From UBA10349 sp003485905 (GTDB lineage Bacteria; Pseudomonadota; Gammaproteobacteria; Arenicellales; Arenicellaceae): a stretch of 64,000 bases of DNA. Position 1 is the stretch's first letter, and every line of letters starts with the position of its first letter. The notes beneath the pieces were generated by a model. That model searched no databases and had not been told where the DNA came from. It saw nothing but the letters and a program-made list of their open reading frames with translations. A program made the position numbers and the translations under genes. Of the stretch, positions 35,791 to 44,647 are shown in pieces. The stretch is taken from positions 186,001 to 250,000 of the forward strand of contig CALSLL010000003.1 of the NCBI GenBank assembly GCA_943787185.1, read 5' to 3'.

Positions 35791-35808
35791 GGATCAGACT
35801 CCATTGAT
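35791..35808. repeat. RAYT-associated repeat, copy 2
   Basis: GGATCAGACTCCATTGAT covers the 3' end of the transposase remnant and matches the core of the copy at 34492-34514 (GG[GA]TCAGACTCCATTGAT). Confidence 0.65.
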
Positions 35809-36027
35809 CACTCTATTTCTATTTACGTGTTTTGAACGACGATCACCGCCTCTTGACCGTTTAGCCGTTCGCCGGTTTATCTGCTCCGCTATCTTTGCGG
35901 AGAAGTATTCATCTCCCATAACCCAAGCCTTATTGGTTACCTCTCGAATATACTCCAGAGTATAGATACTAACTCCAGCATTCCCTCGATAGCTAGACCA
36001 CGGGTAAGCAGCAGGATGCTTCACCAT
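35794..36027 (-). pseudogene. REP-associated tyrosine transposase (RAYT), C-terminal remnant
   Basis: 77 residues: 'MVKHPAAYPWSSYRGNAG', 'YIREVTNKAWVMGDEYF' and 'INRRTAKRSRGGDRRSKHV' match the C-terminal third of Y1-type transposases of the RAYT group. The N-terminal HUH and catalytic Tyr region is absent. The last codons overlap the repeat, as is common for these elements. Confidence 0.8.
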
Positions 36028-36376
36028 GCTCGCTACTCCATTCGCAAGTTTTCCTATACGTTTCCTTGAGTTATCAATTATCTTTATTGCAAAATCTAAT
36101 GGACCAGTATTTTATGGTATTAGCTGTTTCAGCTACTAAACGATGTTAAATCGCCTTACGACACTTAATGTTTGACCGGAATTTCTGCACCGATAAAAAC
36201 ACAAATCACTGACTAGTGAGTTCTATAAATACCATCGAATAAAGTCGAAACCGGAGATAAATTAACATCCGTGCGGGATTCAGCTTCACAACCGTTTTTG
36301 GGGATTGGCAGTATGAGCCAATAGGATTTTTACCGAGCCTGGTAAGACCTGAATCGACGAGAGTGATTCAAGTAAG
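36028..36376. other. Gene-free stretch between RAYT remnant and tRNA-Leu
   Basis: About 350 bases abutting the 3' end of tRNA-Leu. The first 30 bases still read 'KLANGVAS' into the transposase frame. No integrase, att-like duplication of the tRNA end, or other gene was seen. Confidence 0.4.
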
Positions 36377-36463
36377 TGGTGCCCGGGGCCGGACTTGAAC
36401 CGGCACGGCCGTGAAGCCGAGGGATTTTAAGTCCCTTGTGTCTACCAATTTCACCACCCGGGC
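36377..36463 (-). tRNA. tRNA-Leu (TAA)
   Basis: 87 nt including encoded CCA. Acceptor GCCCGGG pairs with CCCGGGC; anticodon loop CTTAAAA reads TAA; a long variable arm is present; T-loop GGTTCAAGTCC. Third tRNA of the Gly-Cys-Leu cluster, matching glyW-cysT-leuZ order in Escherichia coli. Its 3' end faces the accessory part of the window. Confidence 0.95.
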
Positions 36464-36577
36464 ATACAAACATTCCCTACACTTGCGGTTGGCAGGCCAG
36501 CAACTGTATTCGTATCATCCTTGGTACTCACCCTTCTCTCTTTTACAAACAAGGGCCGGTACCAAAAGCGTACCGTT

Positions 36578-36600
36578 CAAATTCGTTCCAAACGAATTTG
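36578..36600 (-). terminator. 10-bp hairpin directly after tRNA-Cys
   Basis: CAAATTCGTT and AACGAATTTG are exact inverted repeats with a three-base loop, starting three bases after the tRNA-Cys CCA end. May act as terminator or processing signal; no T run follows. Confidence 0.5.
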
Positions 36601-36602
36601 TG

Positions 36603-36676
36603 TGGAGGCTGAGGCCGGAATCGAACCGGCGTACACGGCTTTGCAGGCCGCTGCATAACCACTCTGCCACCCAGCC
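36603..36676 (-). tRNA. tRNA-Cys (GCA)
   Basis: 74 nt with encoded CCA. Acceptor GGCTGGG pairs with CTCAGCC (one G-T), anticodon loop CTGCAAA reads GCA, T-loop GGTTCGATTCC. Confidence 0.95.
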
Positions 36677-36707
36677 ACAGAACAGATTTTTTCAATTCAA
36701 ACTCATT

Positions 36708-36745
36708 AAAAAAGGGGGAGGAGATTTGCCCTCTCCTCCCCCTTT
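36708..36745 (-). terminator. Strong intrinsic terminator between tRNA-Gly and tRNA-Cys
   Basis: AAAGGGGGAGGAGA (36711-36724) and TCTCCTCCCCCTTT (36732-36745) form a perfect 14-bp stem with a seven-base loop. On the minus strand the stem is followed by TTTTTT. It lies about 50 bases after tRNA-Gly and would separate that tRNA from Cys and Leu. Confidence 0.85.
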
Positions 36746-36793
36746 GATTCTAAAACCGACTGATCTCTTTTCAAGCATCAACGATTTAAATTC

Positions 36794-36868
36794 TGGAGCG
36801 GGAAACGAGATTCGAACTCGCGACCCCAACCTTGGCAAGGTTGTGCTCTACCACTGAGCTATTCCCGC
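36794..36868 (-). tRNA. tRNA-Gly (GCC)
   Basis: 75 nt with encoded CCA. Acceptor GCGGGAA pairs with TTCCCGC, anticodon loop TTGCCAA reads GCC, T-loop AGTTCGAATCT. First tRNA of the cluster, just downstream of pgsA. Confidence 0.95.
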
Positions 36869-36944
36869 AGAAGAGGCGTGATTGTAACCGCGCGTTATTA
36901 ACTGTCAAGCTCTAGTTTTAAGCTTTTAAAAACGGGTGTTTCCG

Positions 36945-37520
36945 TTAACTTTTACTCAAAATAGGCCAGGCAGCTTTAAGATAAATCATCATCGACCATA
37001 AGGTTAGTCCCGCAGCCAAATAAAGGAGCAGCTCGCCCAAAGCAAAAACCGGTATACCCCATAAATCGTTGTGATATAGCAACATGCCAATGGCGATCAT
37101 TTGAAAAGTCGTTTTAACTTTTCCGAGCATAGACACCGCAACGGTCGCGCTGCTGCCTTCAGTCGCCATCCATTCACGCAATGCCGACACCACGATCTCT
37201 CTACCAACAATCACCGCGACCGAGACTGCTAATAGCCAAGTACTGTATACATTAGCTAGCACCTTGGGGTCTGCAATCAACACGATTAACGAGGTTGAAA
37301 CAATTAACTTATCTGCCACGGGATCAAGGAACGCGCCAAACGCCGTTTGCAAATTCATCTTGCGCGCAAAGTAGCCGTCCGCCCAGTCGGTAATCGCAGC
37401 AGCGACAAATAAAACAGTCGCAATCAAGCCACTCCACGGACGATCTAACACATAAACAATTACCAATGCCGGAATCACAATGATCCGCAACAAAGTTAAG
37501 ATATTTGGCAAATTCCACAT
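36945..37520 (-). CDS. pgsA: CDP-diacylglycerol-glycerol-3-phosphate 3-phosphatidyltransferase
   Basis: 191 residues, usual family length. Makes phosphatidylglycerophosphate, first step to phosphatidylglycerol, at the inner membrane. The CDP-alcohol phosphotransferase motif is complete: 'DWADGYFARK' followed by 'GAFLDPVADK' (D-x2-DG-x2-AR-x8-G-x3-D-x3-D). Four to five hydrophobic helices. Downstream of uvrC (34 bp) and upstream of the tRNA cluster, as in many gammaproteobacteria. Confidence 0.97.
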   Translation of the reverse strand: MWNLPNILTLLRIIVIPALVIVYVLDRPWSGLIATVLFVAAAITDWADGYFARKMNLQTAFGAFLDPVADKLIVSTSLIVLIADPKVLANVYSTWLLAVSVAVIVGREIVVSALREWMATEGSSATVAVSMLGKVKTTFQMIAIGMLLYHNDLWGIPVFALGELLLYLAAGLTLWSMMIYLKAAWPILSKS

Positions 37521-37554
37521 GGCTGTATTATGAACGAATTTTAAAAAATTTTTA

Positions 37555-39372
37555 CTAAAGGGTTTGTAAATAATTGTAAATTCGTTCGGCCAACTCTTCG
37601 TTTACGCCTGGTGCTTGACTGAGATCTTTCACCCCGGCCTGACGTACACCTTGTAATCCACCAAAATGTTTTAATAACGTTTGCCTACGCTTGGTCCCAA
37701 TACCAGGGATCTCCTCTAACGCTGAACTAGTTCTTGATTTGCCCCGTTTTAGTCGATGCCCACTAATTGCAAAACGATGAGCCTCATCGCGTATCTGGTT
37801 TATCAAATGTAACGCCGGGGAATGTGCGCCAAGCACCAATGGTAGCTTCTTGCCAATAAAAAATAGTTTCTCAAGACCCGCTTTGCGGCCATCACCTTTG
37901 GCGACGCCTATCAGTTTAAACTTATCGGCACAGCCAAGCTCCTGCATAACCGTATTTGCTATGCCGAGCTGACCTTTACCACCGTCAATAAGCACAAGGT
38001 CTGGAAACTTACCCACGCCATCGATGATTTTCTTATACCGACGTTTAAGTACCTGCTCCATCGCTGCATAGTCATCGCCTCCTACAATGTCGTTGATATT
38101 GTAGCGACGGTAGTCTGACTTAATGGCGCCGTCAGGGCCAAAAACCACGCAACTCGCTACCGTGGCCTCCCCTTGGGTGTGACTAATATCAAAACATTCA
38201 ATGCGAGCAGGGGCCGACTCTAGCTCCAGTGCCTCGGTTAATGCCAAAAATCGTTGCTCTAGAGTGCTGCGATCTTCCAAATGTTTGCGCAAATGAAGGT
38301 CTGCATTAATTTTGCAGTGTTCTAGCCATTGCTTACGATCCGCACGCACATTGCTTACAATTTTTACTTTGTGCCCTGCCTGCTGGCTAAGCACCTCTTC
38401 GAGCAAAGCCGCATTAGCTGGCTGCGGGTCACAAACCAGCAGCTTGGGAACAGTTTTGTTTAAGTAAAACTGTTGAATAAAAGCCCCGAGCACTTCTTCT
38501 GGCTCGATATCCAGCAATACGGTTGGGTAGTAAGGATTGCTGCCGCTATGACGTCCATTACGTAAAAACATCAATTCAACGCAATGTTTTCCGTGCGCAT
38601 TAGCCAAACATATAACGTCTGCCTCCCCTGCTTCACTATTAATCGATTGATTCGCCTGTATTTTTCGGAGGGCATTAATCCGATCTCTAAAGAATGCAGC
38701 CTGCTCAAAATCTAACTCCTTTGACGCATTGTCCATATTGGCTATTAGTTTATCGGTCAGTGTTTGGTCTTTGCCGGTTAAGAACAAAATTGCCTGATCA
38801 ACATCTTCCTGATACATCTCATGTGAGATCAAACCAACACACGGGGCAGTGCAGCGTTTGATTTGGTATTGCAAACATGGGCGGGTTCTATTTTGATAGT
38901 AACTATCTTCGCATTGGCGTACCGGCAATACCTTTTGCAAATGTGACAAGGTTTCACGTACCGCATAAGAGTTTGCGTACGGCCCAAAATATCGCCCTCC
39001 ACCTGTTCGGTCACCACGATACAAAGACACTCTGGGGTACTCATGACTGGTATCCAGATGTATATACGGATAGCTCTTGCTGTCTCGTAGCAGCACGTTA
39101 TAACGCGGCTTCAGCTCCTTAATAAGATTCGATTCAAGCAGCAGAGCCTCATTCTCAGTATGCGTGATTGTGGTTTCGATATTGACCACACGCGACATCA
39201 TTGCCTCGGTTTTTGTGGACAAACCGGTGAGTCGAAAATAACTCGATAGCCGCTTCTTTAGGTTCTTGGCTTTTCCAACGTATAGCAAAAGGCCGTCCTC
39301 AGCGAACATTCGGTATACACCGGGTGCAGTGGTAGTGTTGGCCAAGAAAACTTTGCTATCAAACGGGGGCAC
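37555..39372 (-). CDS. uvrC: UvrABC excinuclease subunit C
   Basis: 605 residues. Makes both incisions in nucleotide excision repair. GIY-YIG domain at the N-terminus ('APGVYRMF', 'LLYVGKAKNLKKRLSSYF'), Cys-containing linker ('CLQYQIKRCTAPC'), UVR motif ('ANMDNASKELDFEQAAFFRD'), RNase H-like nuclease ('ECFDISHTQGEATVAS', 'DLVLIDGGKGQL'), and tandem HhH ('IPGIGTKRRQTLLKHFGG'). GTG start immediately after the stop of the glycosylase gene upstream, so the two are coupled. Confidence 0.97.
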   Translation of the reverse strand: MPPFDSKVFLANTTTAPGVYRMFAEDGLLLYVGKAKNLKKRLSSYFRLTGLSTKTEAMMSRVVNIETTITHTENEALLLESNLIKELKPRYNVLLRDSKSYPYIHLDTSHEYPRVSLYRGDRTGGGRYFGPYANSYAVRETLSHLQKVLPVRQCEDSYYQNRTRPCLQYQIKRCTAPCVGLISHEMYQEDVDQAILFLTGKDQTLTDKLIANMDNASKELDFEQAAFFRDRINALRKIQANQSINSEAGEADVICLANAHGKHCVELMFLRNGRHSGSNPYYPTVLLDIEPEEVLGAFIQQFYLNKTVPKLLVCDPQPANAALLEEVLSQQAGHKVKIVSNVRADRKQWLEHCKINADLHLRKHLEDRSTLEQRFLALTEALELESAPARIECFDISHTQGEATVASCVVFGPDGAIKSDYRRYNINDIVGGDDYAAMEQVLKRRYKKIIDGVGKFPDLVLIDGGKGQLGIANTVMQELGCADKFKLIGVAKGDGRKAGLEKLFFIGKKLPLVLGAHSPALHLINQIRDEAHRFAISGHRLKRGKSRTSSALEEIPGIGTKRRQTLLKHFGGLQGVRQAGVKDLSQAPGVNEELAERIYNYLQTL

Positions 39373-40197
39373 TTAGTTGCTCTCTATAATTTCGCGAGCT
39401 CTTGCGAAGACCTGATAAAACATTTCTGGAGTTAAACGTTTCGTATTGGTGTTGTAACGACTGCAGTGGTACGAATCTAATAATAGCTGACCGGAGGGCA
39501 GGACGTACTCATTCGCATGCCCGAATCGATAGTCTTTTAGTTTCAACCCAAAAGCTCGCAGTACTGCCTGATGCGAGATCGAACCAAGGCATAAAATGAT
39601 CTGAGCTCTTTTGTGCGCCCCCTTCTTGGCTATGTCTTTTCGCTCGTTCGTATCAATGTATTTGCCAATACCAAGTTCACTCTGCAAAAACTTATTACAG
39701 GTTTTTACTTCTTCAGTGGTGGGTTTGTTTGCGGGAGGAAGGCATTTCACCGCATTGGTAATGCGCAATCCAGATAATTTAAGCCCGTCACCGACGGCTA
39801 TAGATTCAGCTTTATTTGCAAAGCCGTACTTATGCAATGTTTCGTAAAGCAAGTTTCCCGCATAATCGCCTGTAAATGGTCTACCGGTGGCATTCGCACC
39901 GTGCATCCCAGGCGCCAAACCAACCACCAAAACCTGGGCATCTTCGTCTCCTAATGGCGCTACTGGTCGGCAATGGTAGTCAGGATTTAATACCCGAACG
40001 TCATCCATAAAGTTTGCCAATCGGGGACACGCGCGACAATCTGGATCAAAACTTGTATTCATTAGTATTAAACGAAGTAAATGCGATTTAAGATACGGGA
40101 CTTGATGCAGTGGTTTGAATGCCTGAAGCTGTATACAGCCATTCTTCAACAAAGGTTGCTCTACATCAATAGCAGACCCTAAAATCGCTCTATTCAT
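39373..40197 (-). CDS. Uracil-DNA glycosylase superfamily, type 5 (UDGb)-like
   Basis: 274 residues in the longest form. Removes uracil or other deaminated bases from DNA. FeS-type cysteines start at 'DCRACPRLANF'; motif 1 is 'GLAPGMHGANATGRPFTGD' as in UDGb; motif with His near the end is 'LLDSYHCSRYNT'. The first 45 residues have no family character, and an ATG at 40062 ('MNTSFDPDC') would give a more usual length; neither start has a clear ribosome site. Sits directly before uvrC, so two repair genes are coupled. Confidence 0.88.
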   Translation of the reverse strand: MNRAILGSAIDVEQPLLKNGCIQLQAFKPLHQVPYLKSHLLRLILMNTSFDPDCRACPRLANFMDDVRVLNPDYHCRPVAPLGDEDAQVLVVGLAPGMHGANATGRPFTGDYAGNLLYETLHKYGFANKAESIAVGDGLKLSGLRITNAVKCLPPANKPTTEEVKTCNKFLQSELGIGKYIDTNERKDIAKKGAHKRAQIILCLGSISHQAVLRAFGLKLKDYRFGHANEYVLPSGQLLLDSYHCSRYNTNTKRLTPEMFYQVFARAREIIESN

Positions 40198-40232
40198 TTT
40201 TATATTTAAGAACTAATTTCGAGAACTAATTT

Positions 40233-40802
40233 ATGCCTAAGATTTCCGCATTTGACATTCGCATTGGTAGCTTAATCGAGCATCAAGGCAAACTATGGCG
40301 CGTTCTGAAGAAGAACCATGTAAAACCCGGCAAGGGCGGTGCTTTCGTGCAAATAGAAATGAAAGAAACCAGCATGGGTACTAAACTTAACGAACGATTT
40401 AGGTCTGCTGACAAAGTCGAAAAAGCGCATGTGGAGCAACGAAAGATGCAGTACCTTTACGCCGATGGGAGCGACCATGTTTTCATGGATACTGACAGCT
40501 ATGAACAGCTAACTATTCCAGGTGAAAATATTGAAGATCAAATAGGCTTCTTACTGCCTAATACCGAAGTGCAGGTTAACTTTCATAACGAAAGCCCGAT
40601 AGGAATGGATCTACCTGATAACGTCGTGCTGACAATTGCGGACACAGAAACCGTGGTAAAAGGCCAAACCGCCGCTGGCGGTGGCAAGCCCGCCACTATG
40701 GAAACCGGTATTCGCGTTACTGTTCCTCCGTTTGTGAACATAGGAGATAAAGTAAAGATTAATACGGAAACTAGTGATTACGTAGAACGAGCCGACCAAT
40801 AG
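40233..40802 (+). CDS. efp: Translation elongation factor P
   Basis: 189 residues, three OB-like domains. Relieves ribosome stalling at polyproline. The modified loop is 'VKPGKGGAFVQ', with Lys at the position that EpmA beta-lysylates in gammaproteobacteria. Starts divergently from the glycosylase gene with 35 bp between. Confidence 0.97.
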   Translation: MPKISAFDIRIGSLIEHQGKLWRVLKKNHVKPGKGGAFVQIEMKETSMGTKLNERFRSADKVEKAHVEQRKMQYLYADGSDHVFMDTDSYEQLTIPGENIEDQIGFLLPNTEVQVNFHNESPIGMDLPDNVVLTIADTETVVKGQTAAGGGKPATMETGIRVTVPPFVNIGDKVKINTETSDYVERADQ

Positions 40803-40934
40803 ACTACCCCGGTTGAGGTTAGTTTTTTGGCCTCGCTATTTGGTCTAATAGTTAGTCTAGTGAGCTCTTGTCTAGTCGGCTATTGTCCAGTGACGTATTA
40901 AAAGGAGCTATTAAAGGGGGCTAATAAAGAAAGC

Positions 40935-42098
40935 TTACGCTGTAGGTTCTGGCTTTTTGCGCAATTGGAAGAAGTACGCGGTCGCAACCAGCAACATAAC
41001 AATACCAGCCATCATAAATACCCCACGACCGCCAATACTTGCCCATAAGTAGCCAGCAACAATACTACCAATAGCCCCACCACCGCCATAAGCAACCGAG
41101 CTGTACAGTGCCTGACCATGAACCTCGTACTTACCTTTAAAAAACTTATGTATGTGCTGCATGCTAACGGCGTGAAATAGACCAAAAGTAATCGCATGCG
41201 ATGCCTGTGTAATTAGCACAACACCAGCAATTTCAGGATATAGCGCGATTGTGATCCAGCGTATTCCAGCGAGAAACAAGGCAAACACAAACAAATTGAG
41301 CATCATAAAATTGTTTAACAAGCGATGCACAAAGATGAATAACAGTACTTCACAGACCACCCCTGCAGCCCAAAACAAGCCTATTTCTGTTTTGCTATAC
41401 CCAGTTTGTTCAAAGTAAATGCTCAGAAAACTATAGTACGGGGCATAACATAACTGCATAGCGACACAGGCGAGAAAAAACCACTTAACTTCACGTTGAC
41501 GAAGTATTCCGGTTATTCGAAGATTTAGCGACGACTCTTCCACTACATGCGGGCTAGGCTTGACCATTAACGTCGATGCCCATATTCCAGCCAATGCAAT
41601 GAGCATCGAAGGCACTACCAAATGGGCTCCATATCGGTCGGTAAGCACCCCCATTAATAACACCGTGATAATGAAGCCTATAGAGCCCCACAGCCGAATA
41701 CTTCCGTACTTTTCACGCTGGTCATTTAATGAGCGCAAAGTTTCGGCCTCCACCTGAGGCAAGGCCGCATTCCAAAAAAAACTATAAAACGTCATGATCA
41801 GGGCAATCTTGATAAAAGAGTCAGCCCAAAAAACGCCGGCAAAACAAAGTAGGGATAAAAAGCTCGCGTATCGTACGATTGAGAATGCGACTTTGGACTT
41901 GCCTGACAGATACGCCCATATATAAGGCGCAACTATTTTAGTCAGCATAAATATCGACATTAGTTCGCCAATTTGAGCAGGGGAAAACTCGATGCTATCC
42001 AAATACAGCGGCCAATATGGCGCCATAATGCCCAGAGTGGCGAAATAGAAAAAGTAGAACGAACAAATCGGCAAGCGTGAAAGACTAAGCTGGATCAT
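40935..42098 (-). CDS. MFS transporter, HcaT/phenylpropionate-permease-like
   Basis: 387 residues, twelve membrane helices. N-terminal 'YFATLGIMAPYWPLYLD' and 'QREKYGSIRLWGSIGFI' are the marks of the MFS_1-like group that includes HcaT. Inner membrane, likely proton-coupled uptake; the substrate is not evident. Ends '...YFFQLRKKPEPTA'. Downstream of aroC with a 147-bp gap that holds a 14-bp palindrome. Confidence 0.85.
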   Translation of the reverse strand: MIQLSLSRLPICSFYFFYFATLGIMAPYWPLYLDSIEFSPAQIGELMSIFMLTKIVAPYIWAYLSGKSKVAFSIVRYASFLSLLCFAGVFWADSFIKIALIMTFYSFFWNAALPQVEAETLRSLNDQREKYGSIRLWGSIGFIITVLLMGVLTDRYGAHLVVPSMLIALAGIWASTLMVKPSPHVVEESSLNLRITGILRQREVKWFFLACVAMQLCYAPYYSFLSIYFEQTGYSKTEIGLFWAAGVVCEVLLFIFVHRLLNNFMMLNLFVFALFLAGIRWITIALYPEIAGVVLITQASHAITFGLFHAVSMQHIHKFFKGKYEVHGQALYSSVAYGGGGAIGSIVAGYLWASIGGRGVFMMAGIVMLLVATAYFFQLRKKPEPTA

Positions 42099-42188
42099 TT
42101 ACGTATCCAAAACCTCAATTTGTTCCATGTGCGAGGACCATCAATTCCGCTGGGCTGAATGAACAGTTTCAAAAATTATGCTGTACCT

Positions 42189-42202
42189 TGTATCGTGATA
42201 CA
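42189..42202. promoter_or_regulatory. 14-bp palindrome upstream of the MFS gene
   Basis: TGTATCGTGATACA: arms TGTATC/GATACA around GT. About 90 bases upstream of the MFS start; could be an operator of a TetR- or MarR-type regulator. No regulator gene is nearby. Confidence 0.35.
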
Positions 42203-42230
42203 GCCTTCGCTAAAACGGTTGCAGATTAAT

Positions 42231-42270
42231 CCCGCGAGGCCGGAACTAGACCCGCGAAGCCGGAACTAGA
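42231..42270. repeat. 20-bp tandem duplication across the aroC stop
   Basis: Two copies of CCCGCGA(G/A)GCCGGAACTAGA, 19 of 20 identical. The copy at 42251-42270 encodes the end of AroC; the stop codon falls at its junction with the second copy. Confidence 0.85.
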
Positions 42271-43346
42271 TGAGCTGCCAGCTCAACGTCAGCATTCTGG
42301 CCGCGATGACGCAAATAATGATCCATTAGCGTTATTGCCATCATTGCCTCCGCAATCGGTACTGCGCGTATACCAACACAAGGATCGTGTCGACCTTTGG
42401 TGACTAACTGGACTGATTCGCCGGCCTCGTTTATCGAGTTGCCCGGCGTGGTAATACTGGATGTCGGTTTAAGCGCAATACTCGCTTCAATATCTTGCCC
42501 AGTACTAATGCCTCCCAACACACCGCCAGCATTATTACTTGCGAATCCATCCGGATAAATTTCGTCACGGTGCTCAGAACCGCGCTGAGCAACTGATAAA
42601 AACCCAGCACCAATTTCAACGGCCTTTACTGCATTGATACTCATCAACGATCTGGCTAATTCAGCATCGAGCCGATCAAATACCGGTTCTCCCAACCCGA
42701 CTGGGACACCACTCGCGCGTACGTTCACTCGTGCCCCGATGGAATCACCCTCCTTACGCAGAGCAATAATTAAATCTTCCATTGCTTTGACAACACTCGC
42801 ATCAGGCGAAAAGAACGGGTTATTGTCTATCTCGGCAAGATCCAACGAGCTAATTTGAATATCGCCCATAGCCGCTAGGTAACCGGTTATCGTGACTCCC
42901 AAGCGATCATGCAAATACTTTCTAGCGATCCCACCGGCCGCCACCCGCATGGCCGTTTCACGAGCAGAAGATCGTCCTCCACCGCGATAGTCTCGAAACC
43001 CGTGTTTTTGTAAATACGTATAATCTGCATGTCCTGGACGAAACTTATCAGCAATCTCAGAATAGTCTTTAGAACGTTGATCTTCGTTTCTAATCAACAA
43101 GCCGATAGGCGTTCCGGTGGTTTTACCTTCGAATACGCCGGATAGTATTTCAACTGTATCTGACTCCCGTCGTTGAGTAGTGAATTTCGAAGTGCCCGGT
43201 TTACGTTTATCTAACCAGGGTTGTAAATCGGTTTCAGCGAGCTCAAGTCCTGGTGGGCAACCATCGACAACAGCCGTCAACGCTTTTCCGTGACTCTCCC
43301 CTGCCGTCGTGACACTAAATAACTGACCTATTGTATTACCCGCCAT
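42246..43346 (-). CDS. aroC: Chorismate synthase
   Basis: 366 residues, usual length. Last step of the shikimate pathway, FMN-dependent, cytoplasmic. Signatures: 'TTAGESHGKALTAVVDG' at the N-terminus, 'RPGHADYTYLQKHGFRDYRG' with 'GGRSSARETAMRVA', and 'GRHDPCVGIRAVPIAEAM'. The last codons lie in a 20-bp tandem duplication. Confidence 0.97.
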   Translation of the reverse strand: MAGNTIGQLFSVTTAGESHGKALTAVVDGCPPGLELAETDLQPWLDKRKPGTSKFTTQRRESDTVEILSGVFEGKTTGTPIGLLIRNEDQRSKDYSEIADKFRPGHADYTYLQKHGFRDYRGGGRSSARETAMRVAAGGIARKYLHDRLGVTITGYLAAMGDIQISSLDLAEIDNNPFFSPDASVVKAMEDLIIALRKEGDSIGARVNVRASGVPVGLGEPVFDRLDAELARSLMSINAVKAVEIGAGFLSVAQRGSEHRDEIYPDGFASNNAGGVLGGISTGQDIEASIALKPTSSITTPGNSINEAGESVQLVTKGRHDPCVGIRAVPIAEAMMAITLMDHYLRHRGQNADVELAAHLVPASRV

Positions 43347-43419
43347 AATTTGACTCGTAGTTTAATTTTCTTAATCGATCATCAAATCTGACAATCAACA
43401 ACCATGCTTTTGTTAAGCA

Positions 43420-44505
43420 CTAGCTTTCTATAACAATTTTTGGAAAGACTTTTGAGTAATCTTTCCTAGATTTAGCAAGACCTGCTACAATTTTCAGCGC
43501 TGCACTTCTGTACGCCAACCCTGCCAACGAATCAGGCGCCAGCACAGTTATTGGCGTTCCTTCATCGGCCTGTAAGCGTATATCAACATCTAACGGCACG
43601 TCGACCAAAAATTCCAAGCCATACTCTTCCGCCATTGCTTTGCCCCCGCCTTGGCCGAAAATATGTTCCTCATGACCACATTCACTGCAAACGTGTGTAC
43701 TCATATTTTCTACAACACCCAATACAGGGATTTGAACTTTCTCAAACATTCGGTAAGCCTTGCGAGCATCCAATAACGCGATATCTTGCGGCGTCGTAAC
43801 GATAACTGCTCCTGAAACAGGTACTTTCTGCGACAAACTAAGTTGCGTGTCGCCAGTGCCGGGCGGCAAGTCTATAAACAGGTAGTCCAAATCGCTCCAT
43901 GCCGTTTGATTCAGTAATTGGTCCAATGCTTGAGTGACCATTGGTCCACGCCAAATCATCGGCGTCTCTTCATCGATCATAAAGCCAATAGACATCACCT
44001 GAATGCCATGACCCTGCATAGGCAACATCGATTGTTTATCTAGAAATTTAGGTTTGCCCGTAATACCAAACATACGTGGTTGGCTTGGTCCGTAAATATC
44101 AGCATCCAGCACCCCCACGGTAGCACCTTCCATCGCCAGCGATACCGCTAGATTTGCAGTGACGGTCGATTTACCAACCCCGCCTTTGCCAGAAGCAACG
44201 GCTATAATATTCTTAACTCCAGGCAACGGACTCAAACCGCCCTGAACTTGTTGACTAATCACTTCGCTAGCAACAGCCAGCTCAACCTTATTGATCGATT
44301 CATCACCCTGGGCTACTGTGATCGTTTGCAGTAAGGATTTTTCGAGCTCCAGGCGCACACTATCAAGATGAAAACCGGTCTGCAGTTTTACCGTTGCAAT
44401 GCCATCTGAAACGTCTACTGACTCCACACACGACAAGTCGTGCAAAGTGCTATCTAACAAGGGAATATTTACAGATTCAATGATCTTTTCAATTTCAGTG
44501 GGCAT
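43420..44505 (-). CDS. apbC: Iron-sulfur cluster carrier ATPase ApbC/Mrp
   Basis: P-loop ATPase that carries FeS clusters. N-terminal MIP18-like domain, then deviant Walker A 'VASGKGGVGKSTVTANLAV', 'GVLDADIYGPSQP', 'IDLPPGTGDTQL', and the cluster-binding CxxC in 'THVCSECGHEEHIFG'. The open frame begins 31 codons earlier, but that extension has no family character; the ATG at 44505 gives the normal length, though neither start has a strong ribosome site. Divergent from xseA. Confidence 0.93.
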   Translation of the reverse strand: MPTEIEKIIESVNIPLLDSTLHDLSCVESVDVSDGIATVKLQTGFHLDSVRLELEKSLLQTITVAQGDESINKVELAVASEVISQQVQGGLSPLPGVKNIIAVASGKGGVGKSTVTANLAVSLAMEGATVGVLDADIYGPSQPRMFGITGKPKFLDKQSMLPMQGHGIQVMSIGFMIDEETPMIWRGPMVTQALDQLLNQTAWSDLDYLFIDLPPGTGDTQLSLSQKVPVSGAVIVTTPQDIALLDARKAYRMFEKVQIPVLGVVENMSTHVCSECGHEEHIFGQGGGKAMAEEYGLEFLVDVPLDVDIRLQADEGTPITVLAPDSLAGLAYRSAALKIVAGLAKSRKDYSKVFPKIVIES

Positions 44506-44622
44506 GGTATTTACATCAAAACTAAAGTGCCTGAATCGTACAGTGTTTTGACATTCAGCTAAACATACATAGGCCGTAATCACGTTTATTGATTGCATTC
44601 CTGCACTACAATCTGTTCATAC

Positions 44623-44642
44623 TGCGGTTATAATCAACCGCA
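44623..44642. promoter_or_regulatory. Inverted repeat in the apbC/xseA divergent promoter region
   Basis: TGCGGTT and AACCGCA flank ATAATC, six bases before the xseA start codon. May affect xseA translation or be part of the promoter (the loop contains TATAAT). Confidence 0.4.
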
Positions 44643-44647
44643 ATTAG

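Noticed and set aside
36411..36857. A 148-codon plus-strand open frame across the tRNA cluster
   Set aside because: It runs antisense through three well-formed tRNA genes and has no protein family character.
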